From: Ruminococcaceae bacterium UBA5579
GTDB lineage: Bacteria > Bacillota > Clostridia > Oscillospirales > Ruminococcaceae
Direction: 5' to 3'
Assembly (NCBI GenBank): GCA_002425305.1
Contig: DILZ01000042.1
Span: forward strand, 9,294 to 16,265
Length of the DNA: 6,972 bases
Below are positions 1-5,399 of this stretch, piece after piece; the first letter of the stretch is position 1, and each line of letters opens with the position of its first letter. The notes under the pieces are model-generated. The model ran no database searches. It was given only the letters and a program-made list of their open reading frames with translations, and was not told the origin of the DNA. A program made the position numbers and the translations under genes.

Positions 1-2
1 CG

Positions 3-1529
3 GCGCTTAAAGCAAAGCCGATTGGCGGAGATACGCAGTCAACGGGCGGCGCGAATGTTCGTGCGGTTTTGCAGGAGTCCTCATCAAGCTCTTTGAATGA
101 CAGTGTACAAAAGCTCGTGTTCTGCTCGAGTTGCGGAATGCGTATGCAGCACAACCGGAATGTGTGCGAAAAATGCGGTATGCCCTTGGGGAATGCTCCT
201 AACAACACGATGTCGCAATCAAACGGGATACCGCTTTTCAATAACGACACCGACCCGTTTGCGGATCAGTTCGGCGGGTTTGGCGGCGCACTCGGCGGCA
301 TTTCCGACGCGGACGCCGCGCGGATAGATAACTTTATGAACGGAACGGGCGGATTGGACCCGATGTTCAACAGTGTTGACGTTCCGCTTAGCGTTAACGC
401 GACGCCGGACGATTTTACGCAGCTCAATGAACAGCTCGCAAATTTCAGCGCGGCATTGGGCATTTCGCAGATAGAATCCGTTGAAAGCACATATGTTCGG
501 CAAAAAGAGCCAAAAAGGGGCGAAGAGCGCGAGATGGTCGATTTCCAGCTGAACGACGATCTCTCGACAGAGCCTTTGGCAATGTCGCTCAACAGTGTTC
601 GTGTCGTTGACGACTATTCAATGGAGGAAAACCCTGCCGCAGATATCGACCTCGACCCGTATAAATTTCTCGGCAATTCTATGGACGAAATAGAGCCCGC
701 TTTTCAGGATAAAATCGGTAAGGCGGCAAAGTCAAGCATAGAGCCGATATCGCCGCCTGCTCCGGAGATCAAGGCGGCAGAGCCGGTACAGTCGGTTCGT
801 GAAAAAGCGGAAGTGCCCAATGTGGAGAAAGCTCCCAAGGTCGAAGAAGCTCCAAAGGCAGAGAATGTCCTCAAGGTCGAAGAAGCTCCCGGGGCGGAGA
901 AAGCTCCTAAGTTTGAAGAAGTTCCCCAAGCGGAGGTCCTCCCCAAGACGGAAAAAGCTCCCGGGGCAGACGATACTCCCAAGACGGATAAGACAACGAA
1001 TGCGGAGGAAACCTTCGCGGAGGACGACGATTTGTTGATCGAGGAAACAACGCCGTTTATCGAGGAGTTTTCAGCACAGGGCGATGAGCAGACAAGCGGG
1101 GCGTCCGAGCCGAAGGCTAAAAGTGAACAGCCGGCTGCTCCCGCCGCGACAGTGCCGTATGTGCCATATGAGCCGCAGGATCAAGGCTTGCTGCCGTCGG
1201 CACCCATTGATCAGGCGTTTAATATGCCGCCGCCCGCGAATGCGTCTAAGCGGTGTGTTTTCTGCGGCGGAATGATCCCGGCAAACGCTGCGGTTTGTTA
1301 CAACTGCGGGCGTCCCTTGACGAATAGTGTCACTATGCCGGGAAAAAGGCGGACAGCGATCATAATAGCGATAATAGCCGCTGTTATTGCGTTCGTGGTG
1401 GTGGTCGTTATTCTCGGCGTAAATGCGAGCGCTGAGGGTATCGGGCTTTCCGAGCCGAACCCGGCATCGGACACAACGCGAGAAAACGAGGAGCATATTC
1501 TTCCGGAATTTTTCGGCGGAGCTTTGTAA
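3..1529 (+). CDS. Membrane-anchored double zinc-ribbon protein, 5' partial
   Basis: 508 codons of an open frame are visible and no stop is met back to base 3, so the gene begins upstream. A TTG at 69 is in frame, but it has no ribosome-binding site before it and the low-complexity coding sequence continues upstream of it. The first zinc ribbon has Cys codons at 123, 132, 165 and 174 (CSSC...CEKC). A long acidic Pro/Glu/Ala-rich linker follows, including a hexapeptide tandem repeat at 813-1010. The second zinc ribbon has Cys codons at 1254, 1263, 1296 and 1305 (CVFC...CYNC). Next come a basic KRR stretch and one hydrophobic helix (about 1345-1430), then a tail of about 35 residues ending in a stop at 1527-1529. 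The positive-inside rule puts the ribbons in the cytoplasm and the short tail outside. Zinc binding is inferred from the cysteine pattern. The partner and function are unknown, and the missing N-terminal part may carry the deciding domain. Confidence 0.85.
   Translation, partial: ALKAKPIGGDTQSTGGANVRAVLQESSSSSLNDSVQKLVFCSSCGMRMQHNRNVCEKCGMPLGNAPNNTMSQSNGIPLFNNDTDPFADQFGGFGGALGGISDADAARIDNFMNGTGGLDPMFNSVDVPLSVNATPDDFTQLNEQLANFSAALGISQIESVESTYVRQKEPKRGEEREMVDFQLNDDLSTEPLAMSLNSVRVVDDYSMEENPAADIDLDPYKFLGNSMDEIEPAFQDKIGKAAKSSIEPISPPAPEIKAAEPVQSVREKAEVPNVEKAPKVEEAPKAENVLKVEEAPGAEKAPKFEEVPQAEVLPKTEKAPGADDTPKTDKTTNAEETFAEDDDLLIEETTPFIEEFSAQGDEQTSGASEPKAKSEQPAAPAATVPYVPYEPQDQGLLPSAPIDQAFNMPPPANASKRCVFCGGMIPANAAVCYNCGRPLTNSVTMPGKRRTAIIIAIIAAVIAFVVVVVILGVNASAEGIGLSEPNPASDTTRENEEHILPEFFGGAL
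813..1010 (+). repeat. 11 x 18-bp imperfect tandem repeat encoding a hexapeptide
   Basis: Read in the coding frame, this stretch divides without gaps into eleven 18-bp units of the form [AVLT]-P-[KGQN]-[VAFT]-[ED]-[EKND], such as APKVEE, APKAEN, APGAEK and APKFEE. The best-conserved units share GCTCCCAAGG and GTCGAAGAA-type words. The last unit (TTNAEE) is the most degenerate, and two units (VLKVEE, LPKTEK) differ at the first positions. The result is an acidic, proline-punctuated, probably extended spacer between the two zinc ribbons. Because each unit is a multiple of three, gain or loss of units would keep the frame. Confidence 0.85.
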
Positions 1530-1560
1530 AGACGTTTCGGTCAATCAATAATATATCCGT

Positions 1561-1592
1561 TTCCCTCGCCTTAGGTGGGGGAATTCGCTTTT
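1561..1592 (+). terminator. Candidate rho-independent terminator after the zinc-ribbon gene
   Basis: Bases 1561-1570 pair with 1574-1583 to give a 10-bp stem with a TTA loop, including two G-T wobbles (1568/1576 and 1566/1578). The U-rich run is imperfect: TTT-containing CTTTTA falls at 1588-1593, about five bases after the stem. It lies 31 bp after the stop codon and upstream of the next promoter, as expected for a transcription-unit end. The weak U tract keeps confidence moderate. Confidence 0.5.
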
Positions 1593-1666
1593 ATACACAT
1601 TTTACGCGCGGCTGCCTGTGATCGGACGTCGTTTATCGGGCGGAACAAAAAAATTATCAAAATGTG

Positions 1667-1695
1667 TTGAAAACTTCTGCGGTTTGTGATATAAT
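1667..1695 (+). promoter_or_regulatory. Sigma-A-type promoter with extended -10
   Basis: The -35 box TTGAAA is at 1667-1672 and the -10 box TATAAT at 1690-1695, separated by exactly 17 bp. A TG dinucleotide at 1687-1688, one base before the -10, makes it an extended -10 element. The stretch just upstream (1647-1661) is A-rich and could act as a partial UP element. The predicted transcript start near 1702 would give a leader of about 55 nt before the GTG start at 1756. Confidence 0.8.
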
Positions 1696-1755
1696 TAATA
1701 TGTATGAAAGTGTCCCGAAATGAATATAAAGGAATTTGAAAAGGAGTGAACGCCC

Positions 1756-2481
1756 GTGAACTGCGCTTTGTGGCTCAACAAACACAAAATACACCACGCC
1801 TCGGAGATCGCCGAGAATCTCGATGTTGCGTCGCTGCGCGGTTATTTCCTTGCGGGCAGTCTTACGGAATGGCTGAATGCTAACGGCGGCGAGGAATATG
1901 CCAAAAGGCTCTCCAAGCTGTCGCCCGATGACGCCGGGCTGAATGAAAAGCTGGCGTGTGTGTTCGGCGGAAAGCCGCTGCCATCCAAAGCCCTCGGCGC
2001 GGAGGGGATTCCGGCAGGCGGTACGAATAGCACGGAAAAAGCCGGCTCTTTTGCCGTGAACGGCGGTTCGATGCCGTATGCAAAGCTCTCCTCGTTCGGC
2101 AGCTTTTGGGAGCTTTGGAGCGGACAGCGGGCTGGGTCGTTCGGCTCGTTTGCGTTTGGCAGCTATTCGCAGTGGGCGTGGCTGCTTGAGCGGTTCGCAA
2201 AAGGCTACGGCTCGTTCTTCTTCGGCAGCTTTACAAGCTATCACGAATGGGAGTGGGAATGGCTGTTCCGGTTTTTCACGGGCGGCTACGGCTCGTTCGG
2301 CTCGTTTGGTCTGATGGGCTTTGGCAGCCTTTCGGCAGAGCTTTTCGGGAGTTTCTCTTCGTTTTCGGAAATTGCCGATCTTTCGGAACTTTCCGGGCTT
2401 GACGAATACGACCGCATTATGTTTGAAACGTTGATGATGTGTCCGCTTGACAGATTTGGTTACGGAATACACAATATTTAA
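1756..2481 (+). CDS. GSF/Trp-rich repeat protein with small helical N-terminal domain
   Basis: This 241-residue protein starts at GTG 1756, preceded by AAGGAG at 1741-1746 with 9-nt spacing. Residues about 15-71 look like a compact helical domain (LRGYFLAGSLTEWL ... EKLACVFG). It resembles a small domain I recall from many Clostridia and Bacteroidetes proteins, with the pattern 'L..yF..G.L..WL ... L..kL..ifG'; this is from memory. From residue 97 the composition changes to Gly, Ser, Phe, Tyr and Trp. There are nine GSF tripeptides (97, 115, 127, 130, 152, 157, 179, 182, 198) plus GSY135 and GSL190. Two roughly 22-27-residue units contain Trp-rich stretches (SQWAWLLERF and HEWEWEWLFRF). The C-terminal 40 residues are acidic and non-repetitive. 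I see no signal peptide or clear transmembrane helix. It is the first gene after the promoter, and the next gene starts 9 bp after its stop. Function is unknown: an assembling low-complexity protein, a surface protein or a modified precursor are all possible. Confidence 0.85.
   Translation: MNCALWLNKHKIHHASEIAENLDVASLRGYFLAGSLTEWLNANGGEEYAKRLSKLSPDDAGLNEKLACVFGGKPLPSKALGAEGIPAGGTNSTEKAGSFAVNGGSMPYAKLSSFGSFWELWSGQRAGSFGSFAFGSYSQWAWLLERFAKGYGSFFFGSFTSYHEWEWEWLFRFFTGGYGSFGSFGLMGFGSLSAELFGSFSSFSEIADLSELSGLDEYDRIMFETLMMCPLDRFGYGIHNI
2095..2355 (+). repeat. Region of degenerate GSF-coding repeats
   Basis: This stretch codes residues 114-200 of the repeat protein. GGCTACGGCTCGTTC occurs identically at 2203-2217 and 2284-2298, 81 bp (27 codons) apart. 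TCGTTCGGCTCGTTT occurs at 2137-2151 and 2293-2307. Protein units run roughly 134-155 and 156-182, each built as FGS[FY], then a Trp-rich amphipathic stretch, then GYGSF. The nucleotide identity suggests expansion by duplication, followed by drift in the Trp-rich parts. Confidence 0.75.
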
Positions 2482-2490
2482 CGATCTTGA

Positions 2491-3147
2491 ATGATGAGTA
2501 TTAAAAGAATTATTGCTTTTGTAGCGCTTGCACTGTTGGTTTACGCGGGCGGCTATGTCGCCATATACGGTCTGAGGGGATATTATAAATTTTCGGGACC
2601 GGAGCGCAGCTTAAACAATATGCAGCCTCAAGAGCTTCAGAATAATATGCGCGTCAAGGGCGTGTTGGACGAAGGCTTTAAGGTGATAACGAAGCTCGGG
2701 GAGCAGGACATCACCGCGGATATCTTAGGATTTCCTATCGGCGGTCAGCGTCGGCGCATTTTTTATCTCCTGCTGCTTAATCCGGAGGAAGAGGACGACA
2801 AGCGCCAATACTGCGCTGTCGCAGCGGACAACGAAGATGACGCTGCGCGGCTGGAGACGCTTCGAAGCGGCGGCACTGAACCGTTTGAGTTCACGGGCTT
2901 CTCGCTTGATATCTCGTACGACATCCGTGAGGAGCTTACCGATCATTTGCGGAAAATTTACACGACCGATCTTGTTTATTTTGTCCCCAATGTCGAAAAG
3001 CACATAATCCCGTACACGATCTTCATTATGGATAATAACAGCGATTATATTACCCCTATCGTTGCGGGCGGAGCGGCTGCGCTTGCGGGGGCGGCGGCGA
3101 TAGTACTGCTTGCGAAAAATACTTACAAAAAAATGCATATGTATTAA
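2491..3147 (+). CDS. Membrane protein with N- and C-terminal TM helices, paralogue 1 of 2
   Basis: The protein has 218 residues starting at 2491; a second ATG follows at once at 2494. There is no recognisable Shine-Dalgarno sequence. Its start is 9 bp after the preceding stop, so translation may depend on coupling. Residues 7-29 form a hydrophobic helix preceded by KR, residues 30-185 a soluble domain, and 187-208 an Ala/Gly-rich helix followed by basic residues (K209, K213, K214). The positive-inside rule gives both ends cytoplasmic and the central domain outside. The central domain shares a pattern with the next gene: an N-M...EL-NN-RV-G segment, a FYL strand, an AVAADNEDDAARL versus IAVHNSSDLLTAQ segment, and TTDLVYFVPNV versus ATDAVYYVINV. 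The pair resembles DUF6709-type Clostridia proteins as I recall them, which is not confirmed. No catalytic motif is evident. Confidence 0.85.
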   Translation: MMSIKRIIAFVALALLVYAGGYVAIYGLRGYYKFSGPERSLNNMQPQELQNNMRVKGVLDEGFKVITKLGEQDITADILGFPIGGQRRRIFYLLLLNPEEEDDKRQYCAVAADNEDDAARLETLRSGGTEPFEFTGFSLDISYDIREELTDHLRKIYTTDLVYFVPNVEKHIIPYTIFIMDNNSDYITPIVAGGAAALAGAAAIVLLAKNTYKKMHMY

Positions 3148-3158
3148 GGAGAAAGAAT

Positions 3159-3791
3159 ATGAGAGTTATCAGGGCTGTTGTTCCTTTTGTCGTTATTGCG
3201 GCGTTTGGGATATTTATGCTTGTAATGTCCATAAAAGACAAGATAGAGCTTTCAAAGCCGCCCGCCGATATCGCCGAGATGAGTGAATCGGACTTTTACA
3301 ACGGACGCTTTGTGGAGGGCGACATTTACGAGATATGGGAAGAATACGCCACGCTGGAAACGTCGGATTCCCTTTTCGGGATAAAGTACAATACCAAGAC
3401 CACCGCGCATTACTTCCTGATGCCGCTGGAGACCTCTTACGACACGGGCATACCGAAGTTTGTTTCCATTGCGGTGCACAACAGTTCGGATTTACTGACG
3501 GCTCAGAAAATGGTGCGCGAATTCGACAGGTATCTGGAAAGTGACGATGAAGATTTTTATCCCGTTACGGTAATGCACGTCAAAGGCAAGGTAACGAAGC
3601 TGAGGAAGGACGCCACCGGTATATTTGACAAATTTTTGTCCTCTATGGGGTTCTATCCCGCCACCGACGCGGTGTACTACGTCATCAATGTCGGAAACTA
3701 CGGCAGCGGAGCTTCCGCAGAGCTTGTCATAGGTATTATTGTGACGGTGGTCGGGCTGCTTGGCGGTTTTATCGTACTTATTCGCGGATGA
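3159..3791 (+). CDS. Membrane protein with N- and C-terminal TM helices, paralogue 2 of 2 (DUF6709-like)
   Basis: The protein has 210 residues. ATG 3159 is preceded by AAGGAG at 3146-3151, which overlaps the stop codon of the previous gene, with 7-nt spacing. An N-terminal helix lies at about residues 6-24 and a C-terminal Gly/Val/Ile-rich helix at about 187-207. The domain between them contains FYNGRFVEGDIYEIWEEYA, HYFLMPLE and TDAVYYVINVGNYG. This layout, with an 'M...F.NG.FVEG.IYEI...YA' stretch and the FVSIAVHN strand, is what I recall for DUF6709 proteins of Clostridia. It is a diverged sibling of the upstream gene with the same topology, which suggests local duplication. The last four bases (ATGA) overlap a possible start of the next gene, so the two are very likely co-translated. 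The role may be in the envelope, but no ligand or partner can be read from the sequence. Confidence 0.87.
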   Translation: MRVIRAVVPFVVIAAFGIFMLVMSIKDKIELSKPPADIAEMSESDFYNGRFVEGDIYEIWEEYATLETSDSLFGIKYNTKTTAHYFLMPLETSYDTGIPKFVSIAVHNSSDLLTAQKMVREFDRYLESDDEDFYPVTVMHVKGKVTKLRKDATGIFDKFLSSMGFYPATDAVYYVINVGNYGSGASAELVIGIIVTVVGLLGGFIVLIRG

Positions 3792-4627
3792 GGCTTCCGA
3801 TGAACGCCATACATATTGCCTCGTTTGCGCCGGCGGCTGCCCGTGGCAAGCGCGAGCCTGCCGCTGAGGACTTCGATCTGTACTGCACGGCGCTTTCCGC
3901 ATTGCAATGGCGGAAAAACGGCGGCTCTATAACGATGTGCTGTGACAGCGCGTTTGCGGAATACTATCGGCGTATCGGGTTTTCGGAGGTTTGGGACGAC
4001 ATCAACGTTTGTGTCGCCGACGACCTTGAGGGGATAGACCCGCTGATGTTCTGGGCGGGCGGGAAGCTGCTGGCTTTGCGCGAGGCGGACGCACCCGTTG
4101 TGATGATAGACACGGATTTCATCGTGTGGGAAAATCCCATATTCGGAGATGAGATAATAGCGGCTCACCGCGAGAACATCTCCGACGGGATATATCCGCC
4201 GCTTTCGTTTTTCCAAACGCGCGGGCATATTCTCCCCGATTTTTCTGAGGAGATTCTGCCGCTCAACACGGCGTTCTTGTATATTCCCGACAACGACTTC
4301 AAGGAATTCTACACCTCGCAGGCGATAGCGTTTATGAAGTCAGCGGTGAAGTGCGGCGATCACCTTAAATATATGGTGTTCGCGGAACAGCGTCTTGCCG
4401 CTATGTGCGCGGACTACACCGACACTCCGGTAAAGACCCTGCTCGACAAGGATATCCTTTTTCGTCCGCAGAGCGATTTTACGCATCTTTGGGGAGCAAA
4501 ACAGGCTATGCGCGACCACCCCGAACTTCGCGCGGATTTCCTCGCGAAATGCCGTTCACGGCTGCTGAGCGGATTTCCCGATTTCGCCTACATCATTGAA
4601 CTGATCGACGGCTTGCCGAAGGTTTAA
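3788..4627 (+). CDS. DUF6734-like protein, probable GT-A-fold glycosyltransferase relative
   Basis: The protein has up to 279 residues. ATG 3788 overlaps the upstream stop as ATGA. An alternative in-frame ATG at 3800 has a weak GATGAGG-type site just before it and removes only MRLP, so either may be the start. Residues about 40-75 (WRKNGGSITMCCDSAFAEYYRRIGF) fit the family feature in which an acceptor or nucleotide region follows a short strand. Residues 104-115 read VVMIDTDFIVWE with a DTD at 108-110, the metal-binding DxD position of GT-A enzymes. NTAFLY (160-165), AEQRL (199-203) and HLWG (233-236) match the order of motifs I remember for DUF6734 proteins. There is no signal peptide or membrane helix, so it should act in the cytoplasm. 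Donor and acceptor are unknown. Its place behind two membrane proteins and the GSF protein suggests a shared surface-related pathway, which is inference. Confidence 0.8.
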   Translation: MRLPMNAIHIASFAPAAARGKREPAAEDFDLYCTALSALQWRKNGGSITMCCDSAFAEYYRRIGFSEVWDDINVCVADDLEGIDPLMFWAGGKLLALREADAPVVMIDTDFIVWENPIFGDEIIAAHRENISDGIYPPLSFFQTRGHILPDFSEEILPLNTAFLYIPDNDFKEFYTSQAIAFMKSAVKCGDHLKYMVFAEQRLAAMCADYTDTPVKTLLDKDILFRPQSDFTHLWGAKQAMRDHPELRADFLAKCRSRLLSGFPDFAYIIELIDGLPKV

Positions 4628-4693
4628 AGGCTGTGTCCCGCCCCGAATAAACCGTCGAAAACGGCGCACACTAAAGGTAATTATTCTTTTATT

Positions 4694-4697
4694 GGAG
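4694..4697 (+). promoter_or_regulatory. RBS that fixes the ABC ATPase start at ATG 4707
   Basis: GGAG at 4694-4697 is 9 nt before ATG 4707. A TTG at 4692 and a GTG at 4701 are in frame, but the TTG overlaps this site and the GTG is too close to it. The protein from 4707 begins MSIRAENL, which is where MacB/LolD-type ATPases normally begin. Confidence 0.65.
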
Positions 4698-4706
4698 TGT
4701 GTGAGT

Positions 4707-5372
4707 ATGTCGATTCGAGCGGAGAACCTATGCAAGCATTATCAGGTGGGCGGAGTTACGGTGCGTGCGCTGGACGGAATATCGCTGGATATTGAGGACG
4801 GCGAGTATGTGACGATAGTCGGGACGTCCGGCTCAGGGAAATCGACGCTGATGAATATCTTGGGGTGTCTGGATACGCCGACGGCGGGCAGATATTTTCT
4901 GGACGAGCGCGAGGTGGGTCTGCTTGCCGATAAAGAGCTTTCGGAGATACGCAGCCGAAGGATAGGCTTTATATTTCAGAGCTTTAATCTGATATCCGGT
5001 CTTACCGCTTTGGAGAACGTTGAGCTTCCGCTGCTGTATCGAAAGATACCGAAGAGAAAGCGCGGGGATATCGCGTTGGCGGCGCTGGAAAGCATGGGGC
5101 TTTCCGACCGTGCTCTTCACCGTCCGACGGAGCTTTCGGGAGGACAGCAGCAGCGTGTCGCGATAGCCAGGGCAATAGCCGCCGATCCGCAGATGATACT
5201 CGCCGATGAGCCGTGCGGAAACCTCGACAGCCGCTCGGGCGCGGAGGTGCTGGATATTCTCGAAACGCTCAACAAGGACGGAAAAACGATAGTAATGATT
5301 ACGCATAACGAGGATACCGCCAAAAAAGCGCAAAGATTGGTGCGGATATCCGACGGCAGACTGATACAATAG
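4707..5372 (+). CDS. ABC transporter ATP-binding protein, MacB/LolD type
   Basis: The 221-residue ATPase has every core motif: Walker A GTSGSGKST (39-47, Lys45), Q-loop Gln91 (FIFQSFNLI), signature LSGGQQQRVAIARA (143-156), Walker B MILADE (163-168, Glu168), D-loop NLDS (172-175) and H-loop His200 (MITHNE). The length and the FQSFNLISGLTALENVELPL stretch are typical of the LolD/MacB/FtsE-like group, which energises FtsX-fold permeases for efflux of peptides or lipoprotein-type substrates. Residue 170 is Cys in ADEPCGNLD, where the family usually has Thr (ADEPTGNLD). No permease gene lies on either side: the next gene is a sirtuin 27 bp on, and upstream is the DUF6734-like gene. The partner membrane protein must be elsewhere, or this ATPase serves an unlinked one. 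Substrate cannot be read from the ATPase alone. Confidence 0.95.
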   Translation: MSIRAENLCKHYQVGGVTVRALDGISLDIEDGEYVTIVGTSGSGKSTLMNILGCLDTPTAGRYFLDEREVGLLADKELSEIRSRRIGFIFQSFNLISGLTALENVELPLLYRKIPKRKRGDIALAALESMGLSDRALHRPTELSGGQQQRVAIARAIAADPQMILADEPCGNLDSRSGAEVLDILETLNKDGKTIVMITHNEDTAKKAQRLVRISDGRLIQ

Positions 5373-5384
5373 CGACTTTCAAAT

Positions 5385-5391
5385 AAGGAGG
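5385..5391 (+). promoter_or_regulatory. Strong RBS supporting a TTG start for the sirtuin
   Basis: AAGGAGG at 5385-5391 is a full Shine-Dalgarno match with 8-nt spacing to TTG 5400. No ATG or GTG in frame lies between this site and the conserved Rossmann motif, so TTG 5400 (rather than TTG 5406) is the best start. Confidence 0.8.
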
Positions 5392-5399
5392 GTCTAAAA

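Noticed and set aside
1071..1544. 157-codon minus-strand frame over the end of the first gene
   Set aside because: Arg-rich shadow of the zinc-ribbon and membrane-helix coding region, with no supporting motif.
1720..1749. Nine-codon frame (MNIKEFEKE) in the leader of the GSF gene, ending over its ribosome-binding site
   Set aside because: It has no ribosome-binding site of its own, and short frames like this occur by chance. A leader-peptide role has no other support.
1657..2472. 271-codon open frame on the minus strand, fully antisense to the GSF gene
   Set aside because: It is a by-product of the repetitive Gly/Ser/Phe codons on the + strand. It would run through the promoter region, its product is Arg/Ala/Lys-rich low complexity with no recognisable domain, and the + strand gene has a promoter, a ribosome-binding site and a coherent N-terminal domain.
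4633..4671. Imperfect inverted repeat (GTGT..CGCC / GGCG.ACAC) between the DUF6734-like gene and the ABC ATPase
   Set aside because: The two 4-bp arms are split by an internal loop and enclose a 20-nt loop, and the T-rich run lies several bases further on. It is too weak to call a terminator, though some transcript end or promoter in this gap is likely.
4655..4683. Possible promoter TCGAAA-17-TAATTA before the ABC ATPase
   Set aside because: The spacing is right, but the -10 matches the consensus at only two positions.
4833..5369. 178-codon minus-strand frame over the ABC ATPase
   Set aside because: It lies opposite a gene with every ATPase motif intact, and its own sequence shows no domain.
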